Below, one piece after another: positions 1 to 12,009 of a stretch of DNA of 64,000 nucleotides. The stretch is from NCBI GenBank assembly GCA_027625915.1, contig JANTQA010000047.1, positions 8,122,001-8,186,000 on the forward strand. Reading direction: 5' to 3'. Every line of letters starts with the position of its first letter. The stretch's first letter is position 1. Source of the stretch: Anaeramoeba flamelloides. Taxonomy: Eukaryota > Metamonada > Anaeramoebidae. A program made the translations under genes and the position numbers. A model generated the notes under the pieces. The model was given only the letters and a program-made list of their open reading frames with translations. It made no database searches and was not told the DNA's origin.

Positions 1-811
1 AAAAAAAACAAACAAAAAACTTTGTAGAAAATAAACTATTCATTACAAATTTAAAATACTAGTTTTCTTTTTTTTATTTCATTCTACAGATTCGAACACA
101 AAAATGAGATTATAGGAATGATCGAAAATTAGATCTCTAAAAAAGAAAACAAAACAAAAGAATAAAGTGAACCATTAGATGAGAAAACTCTTCTTCAAAA
201 CACTCAAAACTGTTTTAACATTGGCAATTTTCTACCAGAACACAAAAAAAAAATATTGTAATGATTTTTTTTTTACCTTATTTTGATAAATTAACTCTTC
301 TTAGAGTTATTGATAGCGAACACGAAATAAGGTTTTTAGTGATTTACAACCATTTCAAAAATGTGAGGGCTGTTTTAAAACTTTTATCAAGCTTTCTATT
401 TTAAAAAAGTGAAGACTTTTTCAGAACTAAAACTTTTTGAAAAAAATTGATATTCAAAATGTGAACACTCAACCTTTAAATGCGAGTAGAGGATGGAGGT
501 CTGAAGAAAATCTCTTTTTATAACAAAAATACTCACTTTTTTACAACATTAAACTTTAAAAAATTTTTAATTCTGACAATCTCATAAAAAAAAAAGTACT
601 CACTTTTTTAAACTGACTGTAATACTAACCTTTTCTAATGAATAGATTCGCATATTTATTACAATCCCCTAAAAAGTGTTTCATCATGGCTAGTATGAAA
701 AGCACACATGAACCTTAGCAAGTGATGAAAAATGAAACTTTTTATATTTAATTTGAATCATTCCGTATTACTGATTGAACTTTTATATAAAAGTAATTAT
801 TCATAACCGTT

Positions 812-1216
812 TTGGAAAAAAAGATCAACACAGTTTTTAATTGGGAACATTACTGAAAATGAAAAGTAAAATCAATAAAAAGAAGAAACCAATTAACTTC
901 AAATAATAACCCATTATATTATTTTCAATCAACCCCACAAACACAATTTAAATCTACTTGATTTATCGAAATGTTGGCGTGGTTTTGGAGATCCTCAAAA
1001 ATAGTCAATTTTTTGAACAAATTTTTAATAATTGATCAATCAAAGAAAAGCCCAAATCAAAAGATTGTATTAAAAAAACTGTTATTGTGGCGAATACTTC
1101 ATTTTGTCTTTATTGATTTATTTATTCTTTTTTTCATTAATCTTACTTTGAATTTTCAGTAATGTTCGCAATTAAAAACTGTATTTCACTTTTTTTTCTG
1201 TTTCACTTTTTTTCCA
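812..1216 (+). mobile_element. Non-autonomous TIR element, family T, copy 1
   Basis: The left end (around 833, TTTTTAATTGGGAAC) returns in reverse complement at 1165-1212 (GTTCGCAATTAAAAACTG followed by two TTTCACTTTTTT blocks), so the ends are inverted repeats. The interior matches copies at 41345-42455 and 51495-51990. All three share a short open stretch encoding WFWR-S-SKIVNFLNKF or a variant of it (976-1040 here). The 63-codon frame at 971-1162 lies wholly inside the element and is more likely a decayed piece of transposon coding sequence than a host gene. This is a plain DNA transposon; its superfamily is not determined. Confidence 0.6.
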
Positions 1217-1324
1217 CAATGATAATTTGAAATAACAGTCTTGTTAAAAAAGCGCGACCCAAAAGCTTTCAAGATATCTATAAGATAGATGACTAACTTG
1301 AATAAATCTATTTTTAGGTCTTTA

Positions 1325-1546
1325 TTAAAAAATTTTTTTCTCAGACTTTTTTAAAACACAAATAAATGCCTTGTTATGGTTAAAATAACCGATCAACATC
1401 ATTGAGTTTCCACTGGTTAGTAACATTGATTGATTTAAAAGATTTTGTATTAAGAATTCATAGGTATAAATAGTGGTGTCACAAAAAACTGAGTTTTCTG
1501 ATTTATTAATAAGGGTTAAATTCCCTAAGAAACACTTTATATGCAA
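1325..1546 (-). CDS. Possible terminal exon of an unknown gene
   Basis: A 73-codon minus-strand frame has better residue variety than most frames here (for example FCDTTIYTYEFLIQNLLNQ and SGNSMMLIGYFNHNKAF) and ends in a stop. It contains a splice-acceptor-like TTTCTTAG near its start, so the real exon may begin after that, at GNLTLINKSE. No upstream exon was found and the product is not recognised. It could equally be a gene fragment. Confidence 0.25.
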   Translation of the reverse strand: MHIKCFLGNLTLINKSENSVFCDTTIYTYEFLIQNLLNQSMLLTSGNSMMLIGYFNHNKAFICVLKKSEKKIF

Positions 1547-1904
1547 AAGAGAGTATTTTTAAGTGAATAAATTCTTAACTTCTAGTTTAAAAAGCGAATA
1601 GTGTTTAGTGGATAAAATAGGCAATTATCAGTAATTTAAACTTATCTTAGCTTTCTCAAATAAATAGTCTAAATTAAGAGCAAAAAAAAAAATAGTTAAT
1701 AAAAATTGCAGAAAAAATTAGAAAAAAATTAAAAAATAGATAAGTAAAAAGTTTAGAGTTATTAGAAATGAGGACAATTTGTGTTGCTATTATGATCCAA
1801 AATTATTTGAATTTGAGATTATTTGACTTATGAAGATATTGGCCATAATGAGACGAATTTCAGGCTACTTTTGAAGGGAACTTTTATGAAAATAAAAAGA
1901 AATT

Positions 1905-2110
1905 CGATCGAAAATCTATTGATTTTTTAAATAAATAGAAAACTCAAAAATAGTGAACTGCAATTTTCCAGAATTCAGAAGAATAGAGAAAAAAAATCAA
2001 ATATTTAACTCCATTCTTGTAAATTTCGAAAATCTAAATAAAGTCTCCACAGTTTTTTTTTACTTTTTAGAATAAAACAGAAAATTTATTTAATTTTTGG
2101 TTTATTTCAA
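1905..2110. repeat. Decayed palindromic modules (P family)
   Basis: This stretch carries half of a P1 module (AAAATCTATTGATTTTTT then AAATAAATAGAAAACTC), a P3-like module (TTTTCCAGAATTCAGAAGAA onward, about 1962-2030) and a P2 module (poly-T, GAAAATTTATTTAATTTTTG, then AAATTAAAAAAAACCTA, about 2050-2110). They match the better preserved arrays at 53.8-59.2 kb. Confidence 0.5.
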
Positions 2111-3346
2111 AAATTAAAAAAAACCTAAATGAAAAATAAAATGAACAATTATTTTTTCAATTTATATCAATAAATGATTCTTTAATAATCAAAATTACTA
2201 GTTTAACATTCGAAAGATATATATTAAACATAAAATATTTTTAAATAATAATGATATTAACATCTTAAACGTGAAAATAAAATTTAATTTTTTTTCAACT
2301 ATTGAATCTAAAAATAAATCTTAATAGATACTGAAAATTTGGATTTTTCAATTTCAAGTGAAAAAAATCTTTTAAAATAATTTTTGATCAAAGATCTCAT
2401 ATTAATCAATAATATTTTTTTAGATCTTATCAAAAAGTGAAAAATTAGGAAATGGTTATTTTTTTTTTGATAATTTTTTTTTTAATTGCAAAGGCAAACT
2501 CGAATCATAACAAGGTGATTATTTCCAAATTATGACCTTAAAAGCTGATATTAAACAATTTTCTATTGAAAAAAATAATAAAAATGAAGTATTAAATATA
2601 AAAATTTTCTCAAAGATATTTTTATTTGAGATTAAATTTAGTAGAAATAAATAAAAAAAAAATCATTGAAAAAAATTATAAAAAAATATGTAAAATTGCC
2701 ATCATATTCATTTCATAATATGAAATTTTCACTCAAAATCTATGAATTTACCCTCATAATTGATTAGAAAAAAGATATAATTCTAAATGGCTAATTGGAT
2801 ATTGTATCTGAATAAGATGAAAATAAAAAAAAATATTAGGGTTTAATTAAAAGATGAATGATTTGAGACTTTAGAAATGGGTATTTTAAATCACTAAAGT
2901 TTATTATTTTCATTCTTTATTGAAAAATAAATCAGGTAACTCTTCAACTATCTGTCAAAATTAAATACCGTTATTTTCTATTTAAAAATTCTTATTTTTA
3001 TAACAAGTTCCCAAAATATTTTAGGAATTATTTGTCAAACAATTATCTTATATCTGGACAATATCAGATTAAAATTGATACTTTTAGAAAAATAATAAAG
3101 CTTTTTTATTGAATTTGTAAATGATGCAATTTTATTTTAAAATAATCTCAATACAATTTCTTTATCAAAGTATTAATTTTCAAAATTTAATATGAAAAAA
3201 TTATTTTAACTAATTTTTTTTCTTCTATTATTTACAATTTCTTACATTTAGAATTATTAGTCACCAGAAACATTCAAGTAGATACATAGAAGAAAAAAAG
3301 ATTCCACCCAGATAAACAGTATCACAATTTTCAATATCATTTTATC

Positions 3347-3530
3347 GTCAGTTTCACTTTTAAGACACAAACTTTCAACAGAATTTATGGCACAAAAAAA
3401 ATCTCAAATTAAGGAATAAAATTTGTAATTGTTGTTTTTTCACAAACCATTTTACTAGAATTTCAATTTTGTGTCACAATTTAGATCTTTTTTGTTCCTT
3501 AATTTTCTTTGAAAGTTTGTTTCTTGTTGG
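3347..3530. mobile_element. Fold-back element, family M, copy 1
   Basis: The left arm begins GTCAGTTTCACTTTTAAGAC followed by ACAAACTTTCAAC; the right arm is its reverse complement, ending GAAAGTTTGTTTCTTG. The same structure recurs at 26300-26497 and 49248-49440. This copy is the most decayed of the three. Confidence 0.65.
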
Positions 3531-4462
3531 TGTTACTAAGTGTAACACTCATTATTATTGATAATAAACGAGAAAATCAAATGACAACCACAATCCATTA
3601 ATTATTGTAAGAATTTTTAACTCTTGTAAAATTTTAATTGATAAATTTAACTTTACATTGGATTCTATATCAAAAGAAAAAACCCGAATCTCCAAAAAAA
3701 AAAAATAATCAATTATTATATAGAACTCTATTTTTTGGAAATATTTTAATAATGAATCCAATTTTGATATAATTATAAATCTAATTTTATTTATATAAAA
3801 TACTATTAAAATTATAAAAATAAAAATTTCGGTACTATCAGTTCTTCAAAATAATAATGAAGGGGGCGTTGTTTGAAAATAATTCAAACCACCAATCTCA
3901 AAAAAGTTCCAATAATTTGTATTCTTAGATTATCTGAAATAATTTATTTTTATATACCAAGTTAATTTCATCAGTAGAAATCATTTTGAGTATTTAATTT
4001 GACTAAAATTTGATTTTGAAATTTATTTGTCAAATTAAAAACTTTTTAAAAAACACAAAGTATTTATGATAATTAAAAAAAACAAAAAAACTAAAAATTT
4101 TCAGAGAGACAATAAAAAATAACCTCCAAAACTTATATCCAACAACAACTATAACAACAAAGATCCTCAAATATTACTTTAGTTTTAAAATATTTCAAAG
4201 ATAAGAGGAATTATTTCCTAATGAAGAAACACATAAAATATGAAAATCAGAGAATAACTTTACACTTACAAAAAATCCCTATACTTTAATGATCAGAACT
4301 TTAAATAGAAAAAATTCACCAAACTTTCCTTTCTTAAATAGAAATAATAAATTGATTCCCAAATAGATGAAAACTGAATCAAAAATTTCAATCGAGATAA
4401 ATTCATTATTTTTCATTTTTCTCTCCAAATAATTTTTCTTTTAATTTTTTTTCACCTTTACA

Positions 4463-7400
4463 ATGGGTAATCAATTAAAAAAAGACTACACAATTCAGCC
4501 ACAAAGTGGGAGTGGAGGGCCAGGAAATTGTTTTAAAATCTATCCAGCAAAACATAATAAAAGCAAAGAGATGGTGTCAATCTTTGTCTTTGACAAGAAA
4601 GATTTTTTCTGTGGGATGAACAGCGAGACCACCAAAACCTTTCTTCAAGGTGTCAGAAGGTCATTAGTTCTGCAATCAAAAATCGATCATGAGTGTATTT
4701 TAAAGCTGAAGGATTTAGGAACGAACATGCCATTTCTTGAAAACAAAACCAGCTTATGCTTTATTACAGAAAATGTGCATTCTTCGTTAGCAAATTGTGA
4801 AGGTGATTATCGCAACTTGCCGAAGAATTTGCTGAATGACTTCCATGGAATTTCGTTTGATGAAACACAATACAAATATGGGCTGTATCAGGTTCTTTTA
4901 GGTCTAGTTTATCTTCACGAGGAAAGAAAGCAATGCCATTTAAACATTTCACCACAAAGTATTTATATTGATGCTGTTGGGAGATGGAAAATCGGAGATT
5001 TCATTTCTTCAATTTTTTTAAGACACGCTAATGGTGAAACTCTGGCCAACAACGAATTACTGGATTTCCCACCAACAAACAAAACCCAACTTAATAATAA
5101 CTTGTATGATTTGGGTGGAAACGAACTTAAAAAATCACAATTAAATGGGATTGAGGAAATAACAAACACTCCACCATTAGCGCCTGTAACTTTTTCTAAA
5201 AAATCAGAATCTTTTTCAAGTAACATTGAATTTGAATTAGGAATTAATTTAGATTATTCTGCACCAGAATTAATTTTCCAAAAGAAGGTCGGTTACCAAA
5301 GCGACGTTTGGTCATTTGCTTGCTTAGTTTATGAAATTTTTTCAAAATCCAAATTATTTGATTGTAAGGGTTCTGCTGATCATTACAAAGTTAAACTCCA
5401 AGAGGCTTTATCTCTAAATCAATTTATAAATACAACAACAACAACAAATAATTCTGAAAATAAGATTCTAAATTTGCTTTCAGAAAATATACAAACCCTT
5501 TTTAAAAAATTATTAACAATTCAACCCGAAAAAAGATTAAGGAGCTCTCAAATTATCGAACAACCATTTTTTAAAGATAAATTTATCAACATTTTACAAT
5601 ACCTCTCGAAATTGGCAATTAATAAGGATGAAAATCATAAAAAAGAATTTATCAAACAATTGTACCGATTTCTAAGCAAATTTTCAAAGGGGATCTTACT
5701 TAATTTAATTCTTGAGTCATTGATTGAAGAATTGGAATCAGGGAAATTAATAATGACAATTCTTCCGTGTTTATTTTGGATTTTACAAAATGTATTTCCA
5801 AATAATAATCATAATAATATCAGCGATAATAATGGCAATAACAATAACAATAAAAATAACAATAATGAGAAAGGCAACAACGACAACAATGAAGATAAAT
5901 TAATCAAATTATTAGAATCGATCAAATTTTGTTTTGATTTATTGGAACCGGAAGAAATACCGGTTCTCTTGTGTGCAAATCTGCATTTAATTTTATCCAA
6001 ATGCAATAAAAAATATACAAGCAATGTTATAATACCCTTTTTGGAAAGGATTTTAAATTCTTCAAATTTGGAAGCAAAAAGCGTACTTTTCTCGAGAATT
6101 TCCGAATATATTTCATTTTTAGATCTCAATTTTTTAAATAAATCATTTTTACCAAACATAGTTAAATTGGGTTTCCAAGGAAGCAAAAACGGTTTAGAAT
6201 ATGTTTATTTTAATTGCTTATCAAACATACTTTTTGTGTTTAATAATGAAATGGTTATTAATTTATTATTTCCTTTATTTAAAGAGATAATTAATCAAGA
6301 TCCGATTGATGAAAATAATTTAACACAAATGATAATAATTTTTAATCAATTAACACCTTTACAAAATCTCGATTTTTCCATTTTGGCCCCACAAATTATT
6401 AATTTGGTCTTTCCTTTAATAACATCAAATATATTATCCAAAAATTGCTTTCAAATAATCGTTGATTATATTCAATTAATCATTAATTATTTTAAAAATA
6501 TAAGATTTAATGTTATTTCAAATTTAGATAATAACGATAACATAGCAATTGGAAATGAAAATGATAATGATAATGAAAAAAAAAATAAATTTAACAATGA
6601 AAAACAACAATTAATAAACACCCCATTCGAAATTCAAAGCAATGTAACAGATGAAAAAAATGAAATCGAATTAGAAAATGGCTTAATAAATATTAACAAA
6701 TATAAGAATCAAAATTTACTTTTGAATAATAACCAAAATAAAATGAAATTAACAAAAGGAAATTTAAAAAATAAGAAAAATAAGATAGAAGAAAAGGCAA
6801 AAGAGAATAAATCGGATAATATTTTTGGAAATTTTGAAATATCAAAAAATAATGTTATTGATCCAAATGAAAAAAACCAGAACCAGCAACGTAACAATCA
6901 AACTAAAAATAAAAATGAAAATGAAAATGATTTATATTTACTAGATTTTGAAAAAGCAGATTTAACTTTATCTAATAGTGTTAAAAATCAAAAATCAGAT
7001 AAAAATAATTTAATACCTGATTTAATGGGAAATGAAAATGTAAAAAATAATTCTAATAATAACAATATAAATTTATTCCCTCTCAATAATACCTTTAATA
7101 ACAATGATGTTTTACTTAAAACAAATATTCAAAAAAATAAAGAAATGAATCCTTTAATTAGCCTCCCAATTAACGATAAAGACGAAAAAAAAACTTTAAA
7201 GATGAAAAATCAAGATCATGATTTGTTAAGTCTTTCTATAAAAAATAACCCCAAAAACAACATATCACATTTTAATTTTGTAAATGATCAAAATATAAAA
7301 GAAACAAAGCAAAAACCAGGATTTGAATTTTTAAGTTTTAATTCTAACAACAATGAAAGAAAATCACAAGAAAATATAGAAAAAAAAAATAAATCTCATT

Positions 7401-8446
7401 TTTCAAATCCATTATTTTCTGATTTTATGGATTTCTCCAATCAAAAATCTAATGAAAATCAAAAAAATAAGCAAAAAAAAAATCAAGATATTATTCCAAA
7501 TATAAATTTGACAAATAATAATTTAATAAACTCTTCAACCACAACAAAAAAAGTAAACTCATCTTCCTTATTTGTTGATTTTGATTCTCAAATTAATTCT
7601 TTAACAAATAATAATAATAATAATATCAATCAATCATTTCGAAAAAAGAATAATGAATTCAATTTTGATGATTTAAACTCATTAACTAAAAAACAGCCAT
7701 TAAACGAAAATGACAATTCAAACCAATTATTTGAAAATAATAGTTCCAATCAATTATTCGATAATAATAGTTCAAACCAATTATTTGAAAATGACAATTC
7801 AAACCAATTATTTGATAACAACAATTCCGACCAATTATTTGAAAATAACAATTCAAACCAATTGTTTGATAATAACGATTCTGATCAATTATTTGTAAAT
7901 AAAAATCAAAAAAAACCTCAAAATATCAACCAGGAAAAATCCATTTTCGAATTTATGGACATGAACACCAATTTATTTAACCCAAATAAAAACCTCTCTT
8001 TCACAAAAAAGAGTAATAATTTCGAATCAACCTTTGATAATAAAATTGAAAAAAAAAAAGTTGAGAATCCTTTAAGTGGTTTTGAATTTATCAATTTAAA
8101 TACACCTACAACACAGCAACAAAACAAAACAACCGCTCCAATTATTCCCAATAATATAAAAACTGTAAAATTATCAACAAAAAAAAAAAGAACACAAAAA
8201 AATAGTTATTTATCATTACAAAATACCAATTCCAACAAAAAACAATCAACAAAACCTTTCAAATCAGATCCTTTATCCTCGCTTTACCAATCAACCCCAA
8301 AATCAAAGGAAGATTTGCTTAATTTTCAAGAAAACGATGATTTATTAGATTTCCAAATCTCAATTACTAATAAGAACAACAGTAGCAGCAAAAACAACAA
8401 CAAGAACAATCAACTAGATTCAGCTTTTGATTTTTTAAATAATTAA
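4463..8446 (+). CDS. SCYL2: SCYL2/CVAK104-like clathrin-associated pseudokinase
   Basis: This is a 1327-residue protein of the SCY1-like family. SCYL2 members are catalytically weak or dead kinases that act on clathrin-coated vesicles. Residues about 1-370 form the kinase-like domain. VSIFVFDKKDF matches the family's VFVFDKK strand, and SLANCEGDYRNLP and KYGLYQVLLGLVYLHE match the SCYL2 core. The catalytic HRD is HLN (about residue 158) and DFG is GDF (about 178), as expected for a pseudokinase. Residues about 380-670 are the helical HEAT-like part, interrupted by an asparagine-rich insert near residue 455. The long N/K-rich tail has acidic LL/LF motifs, including LLDF and DLLDF at its end, resembling clathrin-box and AP-binding peptides, plus seven tandem NSNQLFENN repeats. 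It is one exon. The start MGNQLKKDYT is the first ATG and looks complete. The SCYL2 assignment is strong; clathrin binding is inferred. Confidence 0.9.
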   Translation: MGNQLKKDYTIQPQSGSGGPGNCFKIYPAKHNKSKEMVSIFVFDKKDFFCGMNSETTKTFLQGVRRSLVLQSKIDHECILKLKDLGTNMPFLENKTSLCFITENVHSSLANCEGDYRNLPKNLLNDFHGISFDETQYKYGLYQVLLGLVYLHEERKQCHLNISPQSIYIDAVGRWKIGDFISSIFLRHANGETLANNELLDFPPTNKTQLNNNLYDLGGNELKKSQLNGIEEITNTPPLAPVTFSKKSESFSSNIEFELGINLDYSAPELIFQKKVGYQSDVWSFACLVYEIFSKSKLFDCKGSADHYKVKLQEALSLNQFINTTTTTNNSENKILNLLSENIQTLFKKLLTIQPEKRLRSSQIIEQPFFKDKFINILQYLSKLAINKDENHKKEFIKQLYRFLSKFSKGILLNLILESLIEELESGKLIMTILPCLFWILQNVFPNNNHNNISDNNGNNNNNKNNNNEKGNNDNNEDKLIKLLESIKFCFDLLEPEEIPVLLCANLHLILSKCNKKYTSNVIIPFLERILNSSNLEAKSVLFSRISEYISFLDLNFLNKSFLPNIVKLGFQGSKNGLEYVYFNCLSNILFVFNNEMVINLLFPLFKEIINQDPIDENNLTQMIIIFNQLTPLQNLDFSILAPQIINLVFPLITSNILSKNCFQIIVDYIQLIINYFKNIRFNVISNLDNNDNIAIGNENDNDNEKKNKFNNEKQQLINTPFEIQSNVTDEKNEIELENGLININKYKNQNLLLNNNQNKMKLTKGNLKNKKNKIEEKAKENKSDNIFGNFEISKNNVIDPNEKNQNQQRNNQTKNKNENENDLYLLDFEKADLTLSNSVKNQKSDKNNLIPDLMGNENVKNNSNNNNINLFPLNNTFNNNDVLLKTNIQKNKEMNPLISLPINDKDEKKTLKMKNQDHDLLSLSIKNNPKNNISHFNFVNDQNIKETKQKPGFEFLSFNSNNNERKSQENIEKKNKSHFSNPLFSDFMDFSNQKSNENQKNKQKKNQDIIPNINLTNNNLINSSTTTKKVNSSSLFVDFDSQINSLTNNNNNNINQSFRKKNNEFNFDDLNSLTKKQPLNENDNSNQLFENNSSNQLFDNNSSNQLFENDNSNQLFDNNNSDQLFENNNSNQLFDNNDSDQLFVNKNQKKPQNINQEKSIFEFMDMNTNLFNPNKNLSFTKKSNNFESTFDNKIEKKKVENPLSGFEFINLNTPTTQQQNKTTAPIIPNNIKTVKLSTKKKRTQKNSYLSLQNTNSNKKQSTKPFKSDPLSSLYQSTPKSKEDLLNFQENDDLLDFQISITNKNNSSSKNNNKNNQLDSAFDFLNN
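7708..7896 (+). repeat. Seven tandem 27-bp coding repeats in SCYL2
   Basis: Seven in-frame copies of a nine-residue unit, consensus NSNQLF(E/D)NN, lie in the disordered tail. QLF is invariant, while E/D and N/S positions vary. Third-position differences between units suggest the array is not brand new. The QLF-acidic core is reminiscent of clathrin or adaptor short linear motifs, which is inference. Confidence 0.85.
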
Positions 8447-8875
8447 TTATATTACAATGACAAATCAAAGTTTATTGAATTCCCAATTATTAATAAAAGA
8501 AGAAAAGAAAAATTATTTTTTGCTTCTAAATTGATTAAATTTTAAATTATTTCAAAGGAATTTTTTTTTTTCTTTTTCTTCTTCCTTAGTTGGCACTTTA
8601 AATTCAAAAATTGATCTGATATTTATTTCGTTACAATTTTGGTATTTTTTATTTTTTTCAATTTTCAGGTTAGATTCTGATGGTTTATTTAACGCAAATA
8701 TGAATCAGGGGTAGAGTTAAAATTTATTTTAATCATATTTGACTGTTTGTTTTTTATTAAAATAAAATTTTCAAAAAAATACTTTTCATACTAATATTAT
8801 AACTGTGTTTATTGTTTTGATTTGGAAACAATCCCCTTGTTATAATCTGAGTTTGGCCTTGGAAGAACGAAAAAA

Positions 8876-8961
8876 ATGAGATTGTTCAAAGTGACATAAG
8901 ATGATATTGAGGAGTTCGAAGAACGATGATTAATATCATCTTAGTACTAGAACAATCTCAT
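8876..8961. repeat. Imperfect hairpin
   Basis: ATGAGATTGTTC at 8876 is the exact reverse complement of GAACAATCTCAT at 8950-8961. Just inside, TAAGATGATATT pairs with AATATCATCTTA. The two paired blocks with an internal bulge and a roughly 25-nt loop give a pre-miRNA-sized stem, or a small fold-back element. No second copy was seen in the window. Confidence 0.6.
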
Positions 8962-9163
8962 TATTTTGAGTCTGGAAGGAGAACCAAAACGAAGAATTAT
9001 AAAAGGTGATTGTTGAACAAATGAAACAATATGAGATGCTATTTATTTTTTAACTCTGGATCTAACTCGTCAAATCAAAAAACAAACAAATAAATTTAAC
9101 CAAAACAACTAATTTGTTATTTTTTAATTGTACTTTGATGAACTTACTCTTCAAAGGATCTCA

Positions 9164-9404
9164 TTCTCTCTCAATGTATTTAGTGAAAACATTGAAGTTA
9201 AATTTTTCATTTTCATCATTGGTGACCAAACTTGGTTTAAATTTTATAGAGATAAACTAGATCGTTCATCCATTCAATGAGATCTATCTCTCCTTTTATT
9301 TTCCGTTTGTCAGCCAATTCTCGAAAACGATCAAACTTAAAAATCTGCATGCATATATTGGTGTTCTTGACTATGAATGATTTTGAACAGTCTCTCCAAA
9401 ATTT
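9164..9404 (-). pseudogene. Remnant of an unidentified protein-coding gene
   Basis: Reading the minus strand from 9404 gives an open segment with clear coding character (KFWRDCSKSFIVKN, then FDRFRELADKRKIKGEID and LIEWMNDLVYLYK) with no ATG start. It ends in a stop at 9237 and coding-like sequence continues in another frame (KPSLVTNDENEKFNF, NVFTKYIERE) to about 9164. Base composition is less AT-rich than the flanks. It is either an exon pair with an unseen small intron or a decayed gene copy. The family is not recognised. Confidence 0.4.
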
Positions 9405-11202
9405 CTTAACTTGGCATAGTAAAAAAAAATGATTTTTTTTTCTTTTTTTTCAAAAATGATCATTTATTTTTTTCCCCTTTCCAAAACGTCTTATAAATGG
9501 TCTCTTCTCTCTTTTTTTCAAGAAAAATTAGAACAAACAAATTTTTTTTTTTTAAAAATGATATTGCTTTTTTTTCAAAAAGAGAAAAAAACAATGTTGG
9601 TAAATAGATATTGTTTTCAATAAAGAAATGAGAATTTAATTCTTTTCCAAACTTTCCCCAAATTATCAAGCACTTTTTTTTTAATTTTTATTGAACAAGT
9701 ATTTTGGTTCCTTGGTCCAAAGCATGGTTTCAATTGGTTTTAAATTAAGACATTGGCAAATCACAGTGTTATCGATAAAAAAAAGTCGCTAATAAAAATT
9801 TCAAAGTACTATTAAATAACTTTAAATATCATATTTAAAGGCAAACTTATTGGGTAAATACATCTTAATTTTGTTTTGTTAGAATTGGAAATAAGAAGAT
9901 CAGAAAATTTCCAAACTTTGCCTAATAAGAAAAGGTATTCTCAAAATCTTTCCACAACAACTACAATACTCTCTTAAACTTTTAATTGTTCTAATTTCTT
10001 TCTTATCTGTAGTTATCAAAAATTATTTAATTAAATTTTCTCAAAGAAAAAGTTTATGTTTAAAAAAAAATAAATAGCATATATATTTATTTATATATAT
10101 ATTATTGATTATGAATATTTTTTACAGTAAATCCTAGATTTGAATAGTTTTAACTTTTTCATGCAAAAGATATAATTATTTTTTAATAGGATATTTTAAT
10201 TATTTATCTTCTCTTTTTTTCTTATTCAAAGATTTTTTTTTTAATTACTAATTTCTCAAATTAAATAAATCAATAAAATAATTAAATGGTATTTTTAAAA
10301 ACAAATATTTATACTTCTAAAAAAATACATTTATGAAAGATAAGTAAAATAATTATTAAAAAAAAGATAAAAAATCAAAATTATTTCAACTATCCAATGA
10401 AGATTATTTTTTAATATTTTTTTTTTTTTTTTTGTAATCTAATTACTTCATCAATCAATTTAATATATAAAATTATTAATACCCCCATTCAAAACCTACA
10501 GTGAAATTTGACCGATATAGAAATTGACTTTTTTGTATTTAAACACAACAAAAAAACAATTTTCAGTTATAAGTTATCATATAAATTTTATGGTTTGAGA
10601 TAGGTTTTTCAATTAAATTTTTTATTTGGAAAACCTGAAAAAATTTTTTTTTTTATTCATGAAATAAATTCAAAAATCCAAAACAAAGTTTTAAAAGATT
10701 GGCAATCGAATTTAATAATCTCTTTGAAATGGTATAGCCTTTTCTTTTAATTTTTAGTTCCTAATAAATTGAGGATCCACTGAAAACCCAAACATTTTTC
10801 AAAATTACCGATCATTCCAAAGTTTTGTAGTCAAAAATCAAATTTTAATATTTTCTCTCTGAGAAATATTGGTTATTTTATATATTTTCAGGATTTGTAA
10901 TAGGATATCGTATAACCATAAAATTTTTTCATAAAAATAAAAGTATGATACAGCAAGAGAATTTTCTGTTTATTATATATTTCATGGTAGAGTTTCAAGA
11001 GTTGTAACAATTCCAATTATAAAAAGATTTGACAAAAGGTTAGTAAAGATTAGTATTTTTAATTGAAATTCGATGTATTTATTTTCAATAATATATTCAA
11101 TAAATAAATTCCAAAAATTTAGACTTTATTAAAAAATTTCAATAAATAACAACTGTGGCATCTTTCCAAAGTTCTGAGATTTATTTTTAATTTTATAAAC
11201 TA

Positions 11203-11221
11203 TTATATATATATATATATA
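11203..11221. repeat. TA microsatellite
   Basis: A run of about nine TA dinucleotides in intergenic DNA. Confidence 0.9.
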
Positions 11222-12009
11222 CTTTTTGATCTTTAGTTTTTATTTTCTTTTACCAATTACTTAATCTGCTAACTCCAATAAGAAATGTTTTTTACAAATA
11301 TCGATATAAAGTTGAAGTTGAGTTCCTATAAATTGAATATTAACCTACAATTAGTGAATTACACTATACTATTTTATCAATCAATAATTATTTATGGGTT
11401 TTCAACAAATTTATAAATGCATTTTTTTTTTCTCAATTATTATATCGGACATACATGATTTTTTATTTTTTCAATTTTTACTTTTTTCTTTTATTTGTGA
11501 TCAAATTGGTTACATACTAAAACAACATAAATATGTAACTTCAATTTATTTTTATTTAAGTTTTGAAAAATATTAATAAATTGAGTTTTTTTTTATTTTT
11601 TTCTTTTTTTTATAGTATGTATGTCTAAATTATTTAAATTGGGTTTCTATAATTGGTGATAAGCACTTTATTGAAATTAAATTATTTTTAAAAAGATGAA
11701 TATTATTTTACACTGATAAGCTAATTGCTCCCTAGCAAATATAATATTACAGTTAACTCTTTTTTGTTTGCAAAAAACAAAGAAATATCAAGGAACGATT
11801 AGAATAATTTCCAATTATGTAAAAATTACAAAAAATCAACCTTTTTCCTATTTTATATTTTTACATATTTATATTTCATCAATTTAATATAATTTTTTTT
11901 TTTTTTTTTTTTATTAAATTGTATAAAAATCAATTTATTAAATTCAATTTATATGTGTATCGGAAAACTTTCTATTTGACTAGGTTCTAATCGTATTAAA
12001 TTTAAATAT

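Larger units (their letters stand above)
1..4462. other. Repeat-bearing intergenic region
   Basis: There is no convincing gene before the SCYL2 start. The stretch is A/T homopolymer-rich. It holds a TIR element (about 812-1216), a possible short exon on the minus strand (1325-1546), decayed palindromic modules (about 1905-2110) and a fold-back element (about 3347-3530). No TATA box or other promoter element stands out from the general AT background. Confidence 0.6.

Noticed and set aside
4764-8151. Minus-strand and other-frame open segments inside SCYL2
   Set aside because: They overlap a long, family-matched coding exon and have no domain of their own. The 7710-7898 frame is the 27-bp repeat read out of frame.
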